From positions 15,243,001 through 15,307,000 of the forward strand of contig NC_060026.1 in assembly GCF_021134715.1 (NCBI RefSeq): a stretch of 64,000 nucleotides of DNA, in the 5' to 3' direction. This document shows, one piece after another, positions 34,651 to 46,684 of this stretch. The translations under genes were made by a program, and so were the position numbers. The first letter of the stretch is position 1. Each line of letters opens with the position of its first letter. The stretch comes from Daphnia pulex (Eukaryota > Arthropoda > Branchiopoda > Diplostraca > Daphniidae). A model generated the notes under the pieces. The model was not told the origin of the DNA, made no database searches, and saw only the letters and a list, made by a program, of their open reading frames with translations.

Positions 34651-35539
34651 GGACAAAAATAAAAGTTTCACCACACAATAGAATCTTAAAAAATTTAATC
34701 GTAGTTTGTTAAAGTAACTCCCACGGTACCAGACTGTACCAACCGCTGGCGAACAGCAAACTGAAAGCTAAGTTCGAAGGACATTTTCTCCTTCTAACTG
34801 ATCGACATGACAACAGCTGACGTCTCCGACATTAGCAAAACGTTTCGTTTTACCTTGACCTTGTATACAATCAATAAGGTTTCTGATTTCTTTCTTGGAA
34901 TGGACCCTTGAGGGTTGGCTACATGATGCCATGATGGACACCACAATTCCTAGAGAAGGGATAATTGTATTTGTCGTTCAAAACAACAATACAGAAACTC
35001 GAGATATTACGTCAATAAGGGCGGCGACTTAATTGTGAAACGCGTTGATTGGACGGAACCGCTTTTCCAGTCCCGTTCATCTGATTAAACAGATGAAGTT
35101 GAAAAGGAGGCAAATTAAATACTATAGCCTAGTGAGCCTTAAATTTATTTCAAGATCTATTTCAATTATTATAAAAAATAAATAAAATGTTACCATTATC
35201 AGCAGGTGAAAAACATGAAGTAGGCGAAAAACAGGGTCTCTTTTTTTGATAATTCATCGTAGCGTTTGGTTGCAGAAACCAACGCCGACGCTCAACACGG
35301 CCAACTGCACCGGAAATTCGATTTCTTGCGATCGGAAACAATTTCATTACTGCGCAATAAGATATCACCATAAATTAATTTTCAATATTCAGATGAAATT
35401 ACTACTCATAATTATAAGAGAACAAAATGTTAAATGCTCTAACCTCATTTGCTGGGACGATGAAACTGCTGTTATATTCCGTCGTTTTTATTCAAATATT
35501 CGATTACATCTGCTCTTCTTATACTGGGCGTCAATTTTC
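34651..35539. other. upstream flank of unit 15
   Basis: It holds the unit 15 first exon and presumed promoter and a GGACCCTTGAGGGTTG block near 34901. A plus-strand frame at 35246-35581 and a minus-strand frame at 35162-35371 have no recognisable domain. Confidence 0.35.
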
Positions 35540-35860
35540 TTGCTGGCAACTCGACACAAGTTACTGACAAGGTCGTTATAGTCTGCTGTACTTATCGGCT
35601 AACTTGAGTTCAGCTCTTCCATCATTTGGCTAACGCACCCAATAACTCCCGCCCCGAAGTATATAGCACAATCAACTCTTTCTCATAGCGTCGCACATAG
35701 GTTCCACGCCATTAATTCTCATCTTGACAGGTCCGCAGTTACTAACTGAGTCCCGGGTCAGGATCAGCAACTATGTGTCTGCCACACCAATTTCTTGTCG
35801 CTCACGAAACAATTCGACGTCGTCAAAATTATTTTTAAAAAAATTTCTTCATTTGCTTCG
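35540..35860 (-). pseudogene. decayed module A BTB relic at the array edge
   Basis: Reading the minus strand across frames gives DVELF, then KMRINGVEPM, then a broken IYTG-like stretch and ELKLADKYSRL, in the same order and spacing as the module A BTB (DVELIVKDK, IRIDGVEPS, FIYTG, LLKLADRYQL). At least four in-frame stops and several indels interrupt it. The similarity is short but collinear over about 300 nt. It marks the old border of the array. Confidence 0.6.
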
Positions 35861-38800
35861 TCGATGTTGGGCAGGTGAAACTTAATGGTCGTCCATTTCG
35901 ATCCTGTTGAGGATCGTAATAAAAAAGGGTGTGGTTCTTTGACGGAATGCAAAAAGAGCCTAGCGCGATTGTTTTTTTCGGTTTCCTTTTCTCGCAATCA
36001 TCACAGCGTTGCCGTATAAATCACGGCCGCTATCCACACGGCAACATCTCAAATTGAAACAGCCAGCAGCACCGATACATATACAGAATGGCAAATCAAT
36101 GTTTATCGTGCCTCTATAATAAACGACGCCAAGGTAGATTAAACACGCCAAACTACTGTAGGCTATATTCCCATTCCAAAGATTTTCATTCAAATAATCA
36201 AAAGCGGATCGATTCGTCGTTCTCCGGATGAAAAATTCAAACCATCCACTGAGTATTTACCAGGTATATATACAAGGCCTCCAATTCTTTTTGTTTTCCA
36301 ATCAAAAATTGATATGCATTAAGATGGAGGAAATTATTCAATGTTTGACGCACGGTCCTTTCCGTTTCCCAGGATTTCGATCGGGGAATGTTGCGTTGGC
36401 GAAATATAGATTTCTCGTGTACACATTTAGGAAAATCCCCTTCCAGCATCGGGAGTATAGTCGCTTGTGCCAGGGGGGTTTATTTCTTGGCGTGCATTTG
36501 TAATTCCTCGAATTCAGTCCCCCCACCCATTCGAGATTGATCCTTGAAGGATCTCTTCGTGATTATATAAGCGACGAAGAGAAACGAACAATTTCTCCCT
36601 CTGCTGTGTGCACTGCAAAAGCTTTTTCGTACACGTTCAACTCTCCCAGGGCAAAACGGCGAGTGCAGGAGTGCAGGGCCAGTGCAGAGAACTCTTTGGG
36701 CGAGCCATTAGCGAAGTACACTCGCGAGCACAGGCTCAAATCGACGACGTGATTATTCGTCAATTATTTATGGGTATAGGTGCTGCTGGTGAACTTAGTC
36801 GTCCGAATTTATTTGGCGGAACTGCGCTGCGAAAATAAAATAAAAATAAACGAATGGCATTTTCATCTTTCGATTTATTATATAAGAGACGGGCAGAACT
36901 AGCCCTTGGGGTCTTTTGAGAAAATGGCGACATCTATCAAGTGCTGCTTCTCCTATAGCCCACCCGAGTTTTTTATTTCAACGCCAAGAAACAGAAGTAG
37001 AAGAAGAAAAAATATAAAAAGTTGCCCCGTGTGTTTCTACTACACGCCAAAAAACCCAAACGATCTCTCTGCTTCGCTGGCGGTGTGAACCCAGCCGGAA
37101 GGAAAACTGGGTGGGGTGTGCTATGGGGTCTCTTCTTGCTGGTCTCTCCAAATAAATGGCATCTGAAGAAGAAGAAGAAGAAGGATGTCTATAATAGTTG
37201 CTGGAGAGGAGAGAAGAGAGAAAAGAGATCTCCCCCCTGAGGAGCTGATGGATGTTTTCGTGTAATAGGAGAAACAAAAGAGAGCGAATGGATATAGCAC
37301 ACACAGCAGACTACTATTCCTTCTGTAATAAAAAAAGACAAGGAGAGAAGAAAATATAAGATATCCCCCACCACCCGCACTAGATAGTCGATGGAGTGTA
37401 TCCAGCGCACCAAAAACATTTGGCGATATTATAAAACAAAAATAAATATAAGCGATACTCTTTCTTGTATGTGTATCTTTATGATGATGAGTCTATCTCA
37501 ATGATGTACGAAATGCGCTTATATAGACGTGGTATAATACTAACAGACACGGTCATCTATCCCGTGTCTTCCGCACCTTTTGTGACGCGCTTCCGCCAAA
37601 AACGACCGGAGCACCGAGACTCTGATTCAATTCGTGCAGCAATTTGATTGAGATTCATGCACACAGCACACAACGACTATATTGCCTTGTTGCCCAGCAC
37701 ATCGCAAAATATCGACTCTCTCTATATCCGAGCTCTTTTTCCAGGAGCTCCGGCCCGGCTCCTGATTATTATTCCGGGCCGCGCTAGTGAATATAAGGAG
37801 CCGCATATAAGGAAGCCCACCGAAACTGCAATCAAATCAATCTCCCGCAAAAACTTGTACTATATACCGCGGTGTGTATGTACATGGTATACATGATACT
37901 GGGTAGTACTGTTACGTATTAAATGCGCATGCGAGTCAAGTACTGGGCTGTGGGCTGCACACGCGGGAGCCCATCAACTCTGTCACGGACGGACAGAAAA
38001 TTTTCCTTTTTTTTTTCTCAGGAGCTGCCAGACACACACACAAACAACACGCCAAGAGGAACAAATCCCAGCCAATCTATTTATTCTAGACGGCCATATA
38101 GAAGTCGGTCAAAAAACAAAAAATGTCATTCGAATTTTCCCGCGTGAAAAAAATCAAATTTCAAATAGTTCGACTTTGATCTGGTATGAGTTGACAAAAT
38201 GGCTGCCGCCCCTTTTTGTATCCAATATCAAAAAGGTCAACTGTTTATAGACTTTACAATTCGTGTGAGACATTATTATATAGTAGTTGCTCTATATACT
38301 GCCACCCACCAAACAAAAACTTGAAGTGATTCTTGTTTCATTTCTTTTATAGACAGACAGAAAGAAAGAAAGAAAAGAATAGAGTAGCCTGGCGTGTGTA
38401 CATATAATATATATCATATTGGGGACAGCTTTTGTGATGTCGTCTCTATATGTACCAGCCAAAGAGAAAAGGAAACCGATAGAGCAAAGTAGAGAATAGA
38501 ATAGCGAGCGTCGATCTCACGCGTCACTACATTTTGGCAGTCTCCAAAGACCGTCGCCGGCGTCGTCTATACAGCAGCACACAAAAGTTTTGCACGATAA
38601 CAAAAGATGTGATGTCTCTATACGTACGTATATAAAAGACATTTCTTTTGATTGTTTTGTTATACTATTGGATGTGACGTCATCATTTATAACGCTGTTA
38701 TTATTACAAGAGGAGTGTGAATATCCATCAGCGAATTTGTTTGAGGCTCCCATCATTTTGGGTGTTGGGAGAAACCTGAGAGATGTATCGCAAAGGCGTC

Positions 38801-40379
38801 GGTGGGTGGGTGTGTGTGTTTCACGGTGATTAGTAGACATAGTGTGAGGAACAATTGCGAGTCAGAGTAGATCGTCTTGTACAAATAGGAGCGACGTCGT
38901 CGACGTCGTTGTCAGGAGTGTGATGGTTCCTTGATTAATTGCCTGTCTCCTATGGGAGGAGGGTGGGTATGGCCGGGCGTCATCAAGGATTTAACACCCA
39001 CCCGAAAACACAGGAAAATGTTTTGTGCTGCTCCGGCGGCGCGGGGCTTAATTTGCCCAGTCAATGTGATACTTTGATGTGTGTATAGTGGTGGTGGTGG
39101 TGGCCCGGCTATTTTTTATCGTTGCGGCTCATGTCGGCCAAATGTTGTCTGTGCGTGAGCGTCTAATATCGCCTACAAATATATACCGGGCGTTGCGTCA
39201 GGTGCGCCTGCGCCGAGTGGGTGGATGGGTGGCCTCCACCCTCTCTATTTGTTTGTGTCTCTCGCAATCCAGGCCGGGTGGGGGGATGAAAACGGAACGT
39301 TTGCCAGTGACACTCGCCCAGAAAAATTGGTGAAATCCAAGTGGACGGACATATAAACTTTTCTTCTCGACGGCCCGGAATTCTTCTATTCGTTGTGACC
39401 CGGTGGGACGAAATCGGACACTTTTATTTTATTTTAATTCCGGAATTCTAAAACTAAATTGACACTCGGATATGTTGCGACATTTAGTTTAAGTGACGGT
39501 GTGGCATATTTCAGTGTTGGCCCAGCAATTGGCTGGAAGTAGTGAATCTTCTCCTGCCCGTCGTCGCTGTGAATTGTTTGTGTGTTTGTCTATACTGCTG
39601 GGCGGATGTCATTTGCATATCGCACTTGGCCGGACAGAGAATGATGCCGTGCCGAATCACTTGCGGCCGCCACTGCAGTTGATTTTCCGTTTCAACAACA
39701 ACAACAGACCAGAGAGAGACGGACCGAAACATTTTCCAGCCCAGCAAAGCATCAGAGCTTATAGAGAAACTTTCCCGGCTGGTTGGTTTACGTCGTCAGC
39801 TGCTCTTCACACTCGACTAAACTTCGCTCTTCCAAAAGTGTCATTTCCATTTGGCCGATCCCCTCCCCTTTGCTCTTGCCCGTCGTGTCCTACACTCCCG
39901 CAAAACACCCGCAACTTTTTCGTTCAATTTTATTACATTTCCATCACAACGTGGAAACCCGACCAGACTGTGTCATAGATATCGGCTCTATAATAGAGAG
40001 AGAGAAAAAGATATTTTTCGATGAGAGTGAAAGTGAACCGGGCCAGCTGGTGAGGTACGCAAAAGAGCATTAGAGACCCCCCAGCAGCAGCAGCGCACGA
40101 GATTCAATTTCGTTTCTTCCTATTTTCTTTTTTCCCATATCGAAGGATTTTGATCTTTTTTATTTTTACATTTTTTTTTTCGATCGACTTTGTGCGACTT
40201 CAATGGTCGGCCAACGAGTTCCGACAATCACTTTGCCCGCAGCATCGTCGTTCGGATTCACAAAGTGCTGCTGCCGCTCCTCCTGGTGAATAATATCTAA
40301 CCGGAATTTCGTCACAGTTTGTTCTGCTGCTGGTGGTGGCGGATCGAAGAAAATCAACTTTTGTTCGCTGGCTGGAAGG
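35861..40379. other. intergenic region upstream of the beat-like gene
   Basis: About 4.5 kb with no convincing coding exon. It contains a GAA triplet run near 37169-37184, GT/CA tracts, A/T-rich and G/T-rich simple sequence, and a TATATAAG sequence near 36564 that could belong to a promoter. Many short ORFs (for example 36978-37304 and 39493-39978) are low in complexity and show no domain. The 39-40.4 kb end is probably 5' UTR or promoter of the beat-like gene; an AATAAAAAAGGGTGTGGTT match to the transposon end lies near 35918. Confidence 0.4.
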
Positions 40380-43300
40380 ATGTCGATTTTCTACCTATCG
40401 GTTTGGCAGCTTCTCTTTCACGGTAAGAATAAATCAAACATTGATTCTTTTTTAGATTTTCCGTGTGACGCAAGTTTTGTGCGACAAGTTAAAGACCCAC
40501 CCGGCCATCATGGGTGGGCAGTAAACCGTGAGAAAGACCTTTCTTTTTATCTCGTGTCAATCGACACAATCAAAGGCCACGTAATATAGACAAATGCTAT
40601 AGGCAGACAGAGATATCCAGCAGATGTTTCCTTATCCTTTTTATCTCTTCTCTTTTTGCTGTGACGGATGACGAATGGATGGGCATGTTGCGGAACACAA
40701 GTTGCTCTACCGATTTATTAATTTGTCTGCCGGCCGGCCGCCGGTGTAGAGCCAAACCCCCAAATAATAATAATAACGAAATGAAATAGTAATCAAGACA
40801 TTTACTTTTTTTCTTTTTATGGATGGATGAATTATACATCGGATGGATGTGGGGCCGGTTTTTTATGATGGCCGGATATGATGAATAGGTTCGTTAGCGC
40901 TGCGGATCATTGGCGTCGTGGTGCCGTCGGAGGTGGTGGCCGGCCGGGACGCCCTTCTTCAGTGTCATTACGATCTGGAGGGCAGCTCCTTGTACGCCCT
41001 CAAATGGTACAAAGGATCGCACGGTAAGCGTTTCGCCCCCCCCCCCCATACACAGACACAAATCATAATCAATTATTTGATGACGAATTTGTTTCTCTTT
41101 TTTCTTCTCCCGCGACCCGTTTTGGCGACGATTTGTCGACGCCCGTCACGCACCGACGGACCACAGAATTCTATCGGTTCATCCTGAAAGAAGTGCCGCC
41201 CGTCCAGACTTTCCCCTGGTCCAGTATCACCATCCACCATGCAAGTTATTCATCCATTTCTCTTTTGATTTCATTTTTTTTTGAATAGCGCGCGCTCGTG
41301 CTCCGATAGGATCTAATGTATAAATCTATTCCCGCCATCCAATGAAATCAGCGAAATCATCAGGGACTCTCTTGTGTGTGTTACATAATATTATATTATG
41401 TATATAGTCTTAGATCCATTCACATGAGGAAAAAAAAAGATCCGATCCTGCAGGAATAAAATAAAATCCGATCCTGCGGGAATACAAAAATCCCGCAAAA
41501 ATAAAAGTTTCGGGATTTGAGTGATTTCTTTTCAAAAGGGGGGATGGGAGGTGTCACACCGTGTGTGTCGTATATTCGTTACAACAAAAAAAATCCTTGC
41601 CGAAGAGTTGGGAATGAAATTAATTTTGGTTTTTTCGTTGCTGGGAATCCGGCCACCAGACTAGACAGGATCGATCCGCCCTTTTTTTTTCACTGTTTGT
41701 TTATCCCCGTTCGTTTCTACTTTTAGCTCCCGAAAAACTTTGTGAGTGGAATGAAGAAGAATCTCTGCTGACTCGGCGCATTTGTTGAATAATCCATCGG
41801 AAATCCAAAGTTGCCGCTCTTTCTATACAGCATCTAATACCGAATTCGTCTGGAAATTGACGAATGTTTGTTTGTTTGTTTGTTTGTTGTGTTGATTTTT
41901 GTCTGCTGATGGATGAAAGCGCAGGAGGAAACTCGCAGCCGGTTGTTCGCAGCTCCGCTGGCCGGTAGGGTCCTGCTAAGGAACGTCACAGCGGCAGCCG
42001 AAGGCGTTTACAAATGCGAAGTCTCAACGGAGGCTCCTTACTTCGACACGGATTACGAGGAGGCTAATCTCTCCGTCGTCGGTAAGTCGATTATTCAAAT
42101 TCAAAAATTTGTATTTTCCCGCTAGAATTAAAATCCAACATGGCGGATTATTCTTTTCTCTTTTCACTTTTATTAGAGTAGATGTCGTGATTATATTTTG
42201 ATGATTTTACAATTTTTTTTTTGTCTTTTTAATTCAAATTTTGGCGCCATTTTGACACGCACGCACAGAAGTGACAAGCGAGAATCCGATTATCAGCTGG
42301 TTGCAGGGCCGGCTCGATTGGGAGTACGACGACGTCTTCCATTTCAAGTGCTCCATGAACGGCACCCGCCCGGCTAGTCAACTCTCCTGGCTCCTCAACG
42401 GCCAACCAGTAATATTAGAAAACTAATTTTATTTTTTCAAATTTCCCGCGCTCCTGATTTCCATTATATGACGAATTCCGCCGTACTCTTAATCAATGTC
42501 AATATATTTTTTTCTTGGGAGAAAATTTTAAATTTTATTTTCCCGGTGGTTGATGATGAATGAGCTCCTGTCAAGACACGCGCCCCTTCAGCTCCTTTAC
42601 TCCTGTCATTAATTCCGGCTGCCTTTGGTTGAAAGCCCTCCCGTCCGGGCGGTGGGATCTAAATAGGGCGGGATTAGCTGGCGAACCCCTCCTGAAAATT
42701 CCCACTCCCTTTTTTTGATATATAAGACGAGTGGGTTGTGGGTGGGTAGGAATTCAAACGAGTTTGATTGATTGCTTTCAACTTTTTCTATTTTATTTCC
42801 AAAAATATTTGAAAAAATAAAAAGAAGTGACGTGTGTGTTTTGATTGGGTAATGTGTTCCCAGGTTCCATCATCCATGATCGAACCCTACGATCCAGTGC
42901 TCATTAAAAGCGACTTGACATCTTCGGCGTCGGTGGCGTCGGGTTATTCCGGCCCGGCCCGGTTGCTGTACAGCGCCCAGCTGGGACTGCGCTTCAAGAT
43001 GCAGCCGCATCTTTTCCTGTCGCCGACGGGCTCATCCGATCAGTTGGAGTTGACGTGCGTCAGCCGAGTGGGTGGACTCCGCAAGGGCGGCGATGTCCTT
43101 GTCGAAGGCCGGGCCAAGTGGATTATTCGCCATCCGGCCAAAGATGACGACGACGGCCTCGGTGGTGGCAGTTCTTCCAGCAGCGGAATTAGGCGGCAGG
43201 CCGCTCAAACTGTCGATAACTGGGCCGGCATCAGCAGCCGGGATGACGACGTTGATTACGACGATGATGTCGACGTCGATCAATTGGGCGGAGTCGGTGG

Positions 43301-45668
43301 AAGGAGGAGCAAAGAGAAAATCCTACCAAAAGGAAAGGAAAACGACGACGTGGAAGATGATGAAGATGAAGATGCTCAATCCATTTCCGATTCCGAGAAC
43401 CCGTCCCGTCGGACTCAGCCCGTCGTCGGATCGCATCCAGGTAAAAAAAACTTTTTTCAAATTTTTTGAATTTCCCGCCAGACTTGAATAGAGTTATAAA
43501 CTAGATTTCATAGACTCTTTTTATTTTTTATTTTTATTTGAGTTTTCTTCCGGAGAGATGGATTCGGACTGTGCAGACGAACCTTTTGATTGAGACTCGT
43601 TAACCTCCACTGTGCTGGGCTACTACGCTATTGCCGCCCATGCCATAACTTTTTATGACTTCTCGCTCGCAACTTTTTCTTCTCCTTGGATACTTAATAT
43701 TCACGCAGCTATACTACTACACACACACACGTGTGTAGTAGGAAGGGGGAGGGGGGAATGGCTGCACTCCAAAAAGAAAAAGTTTGTGATGGGGGAAATT
43801 TATTGGATATTTTATTATTTTGTTTTTCATCACCCACTCGACACTGCACTGCACTGCACACTGAACTGGAGGGTGTGGCCGGCAATATTTATTAGCCGAT
43901 AGTTCGTAAAATTTGGCTGGAAGGGAAATATTCTAATGGATCCGGCGATAATAATCTTGGCCGGATTTTATTATTAGATTTTGTCGGTGTGTGTGTGTGT
44001 GTGTGGGGGGGGGGTTAACTAAAAAAGACAATGACGTTGGTTCATGGCGAATTTATCATCGCGTATTTCATGGATGAAAATGTTTAATTCCGGCCGGAAT
44101 TCCGGATTACAAGAATATATCCGATGGATGAAATGGATGGATGGATGGGGGGTGGACGAATAAATAAAAATCCAATCAAGGACTATATTTCCATTGCTAT
44201 GCAGTCGACAGGTCCTACAGTCCTACCCACAAAATAAAATAGAAAATGAAGATGGATGAGCTCCTCTCTTCCGCCCCCCTTTTTTCATTCCGGATGCCTT
44301 TAAAGAGAAACACTTAGTCTCTGCTGTTGCTGTTCTTCCGTATTTATATGGCCATTCCGTCTGAATGGGATTTATGACCGTGAGGATCCCAGCGCGTGCG
44401 GAGTAGATCTATCCACATCTGAATAGATATTCTAATCCAATCATCAAAATTAAAAACCGGAATTGAAGACGGAAGAGACTATGGTGATTTGAATATATTC
44501 ACCAGCGCCTACTACATCCGGTTTTCTCTATCCATCGATCGATAGTACCTGAAATGTTATAGTATACCGGCAGTGGGGGGTGGGGGGTGGTGAGTGGGTG
44601 GGGCTGGGTGTTTTCTTCCAATTTGTCGGAATAAGAACAAGAGAGGAAAATGGGCCTCCGCCGAGAGATAAATATATCTATAGACGCGTGCCTATATCTC
44701 TCTTTTTCACATCCGGTTTATGACATATCTCCTCATATTCCGCCCCGGAATAGAAAGATACGCCGCCTGTTTTATATTTGTGTTTCCTTTTTCGTGCGTA
44801 TACGTATATTTGGATATGTGCGCATTCCCTTTTTTTTAATAAGTATACACGCGGAATAAAGAAATAAGCTCTCGAATCTCGATATCCATAAATATCCGAT
44901 GCGGAATGATGAGAATAAATCCTCACACAGCAGCAGGAACAGCAGGATCGAAAAGGAAGGAGGGGGGGAAATTGAGCTCGAGGGCAAGTTATTTTGCGGC
45001 CGGAAGGATTTTTTGTTTTTTTTTCTCTTCCGCATCATTTCGTGTGTGGTATAAAGGAGAGAATAAATTCCGCGATGACAATCTGTTGGAGAACGCAGAT
45101 TGTTCTACGCGCGTGGGAGATATATAGACGGTCTTATTATATTAAAATTTGGCGCGGGTATTGAATCAAAAAAAATAAAATTTTAAAAATGTGACGGGAA
45201 TAATTCAGGCGGGAAAACTTTTGACTTTTGAAAAATTTAATTTACGTACGCCCTTCCAATTTGCACGTATGGATTTGATTTCTTATTCAATCAATCAGCG
45301 ACATTTTTATTTCGACGCTTTTCTTTACATTATAGAGTTGCCCCGGGCAACTGGCAGCACACGCTTCATTAATTGGAATAACGAGCTCTCCGGAATCGAC
45401 TGATGTTTTATTATTTTTTATTAAAATCTTAACGATTAAATTGAAATAGATTTCAACTAAAAATGAAAAATTTCGTGATTTTTGTTATTTATGTTGTTGT
45501 TCACGTCGTCAACACACAGGTCGAGTCAATAACAAAAGCAGTGCCATCAACAGTAGTAACAAGACGACTGGAGGGCCGGCAGCACTCGTCGGACTCCAGC
45601 ACGTCTTCCTTCTCTCGGCCGGCAGTTTGACGATCCTCATTTTACGCTCCGTTGCCGTCGGCTTTTGA
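40380..45668 (+). CDS. beaten-path-like Ig-domain protein, GPI-type
   Basis: Seven exons: 40380-40422, 40889-41023, 41167-41240, 41925-42081, 42269-42408, 42864-43440, 45520-45668; they join in frame to 424 residues. A signal peptide (MSIFYLSVWQLLFHGSLA) precedes Ig domain 1 (C40...C115, with LYALKWYKGSHEFYRF and EVPPVQTFPW, hallmarks of Beat proteins) and a second Ig-like domain (C164...C248). An acidic, low-complexity linker (about 265-360) and a hydrophobic C-terminus (about 393-424, ending RSVAVGF) suggest a GPI signal. Beat proteins are neuronal cell-surface or secreted receptors for Side-family ligands in axon guidance and synapse choice. The third intron has a GC donor (CAT|GCAAGT at 41241). 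Subtype within the Beat family is undecided. Confidence 0.88.
43441..45519 (+). other. last intron of the beat-like gene
   Basis: A 2.1-kb intron (GTAAAA...ACACAG). It contains GT repeats near 43988-44004 followed by a G run, a TGGATGGATGGATG stretch near 44130, and pyrimidine- and purine-rich tracts. No exon-like ORF is evident. Confidence 0.6.
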
Positions 45669-46329
45669 TGTTTTCCTTTACCCTATTCCTTTTCCCACCC
45701 ACCCACTACCGTTTGATAATATCTCTCATCTTTTTGCGGTTTTGATTTACCCCCCCCCCCCCCTCGATTTTTGTAACGTATACATATAACAATACAATCT
45801 ATATATATATATCTATATATAATGAGATATCAATCTCTCTGTCGTCTACTCGTTTGTGTGTCGAGATAACAAAAAACAGCCATACATATTACATATACCT
45901 ATTGCGCCATATGCAACGTGATTGGATTTTTCTTTGATATGTTTGTGATGCGGTTACCCCGCCCCGGGGGACAAATGAAAAGAAAGCGCCGAAAGAAAGG
46001 AAATCAATGAAACGATATACTATTATTACAATTAAAAAGATAAAAGAATAAAAAAGAAAACATTGAACAAATACATGTCAATTTATTTGCTATTCGTTAT
46101 TGTGTCTATCGGTTTATTTTCTCAGCACCACACAATATATGTGGTGGGTAAGGGTTTGATTGAGTTGCGTGATGGGAACAATAACCACATGGCATGTTTG
46201 GATAATATTTATACCAAAAATGTCTAACAACAACCACACAGGAGGGACGGACAAGAGCCAACGAAATTTAATGATGTCCTTTCTCTCTGCTACGCTTATT
46301 CAAACTCGTCCATCGACTTATTCGGCTCC
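45669..46329. other. intergenic between the beat-like and DEG/ENaC genes
   Basis: Mostly A/T-rich sequence with a C14 run near 45751-45764 and a TATATATATATCTATATATA tract near 45800. No gene is recognised. Confidence 0.4.
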
Positions 46330-46339
46330 TATATATAAG
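46330..46339 (+). promoter_or_regulatory. possible TATA box of the DEG/ENaC gene
   Basis: TATATATAAG lies about 345 nt upstream of the ATG, with a pyrimidine-rich possible start site (CTTATTGTCCCCTG) 25-35 nt downstream. It is the best TATA-like site in the region; the start site is inferred. Confidence 0.35.
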
Positions 46340-46684
46340 ACCCAGGAGCTCTTATTGTCCCCTGCACACGCCGGACGAGAGACTTCATTTCGCCTTTCTC
46401 CTTAATTCCGAGACTGTTGTTGTGTTTTTGGTACAAGGCCCGCCGGCGGTGGATATCGTCCACACTCCGACGACCGCAGTTGTCAGGAGCCAAAGGAGCC
46501 GTGCTGTGCTGCTAAAGCTTGTGAATGTACATACGATATATTAGGAGCCGCATCTTCTTGTTTTTCAGTCGAGTTACTTCGCCCTCCCCCCTGGGGGGAT
46601 TAAAAGTTGAACTTGCAAAACAGGAGCCCAGGAGCTGCCAGCCAGCCAAACCCCGGAGAGAGTCGACTTGTGTATAATTCCGAC

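Noticed and set aside
35918-35945. A second copy of the unit 13 transposon near 35.9 kb
   Set aside because: Only a short purine-rich match (AAAAAAGGGTGTGGTT) is shared; no inverted partner or target duplication is seen.
36978-40073. Short ORFs such as 36978-37304, 38517-38840 and 39493-39978
   Set aside because: Composition is simple or skewed, both strands are open, and no domain or splice context supports them.
43032-43491. Alternative-frame ORFs within the acidic exon of the beat-like gene
   Set aside because: They overlap the true exon, whose frame is fixed by both flanking junctions; GC-rich codons keep other frames open.
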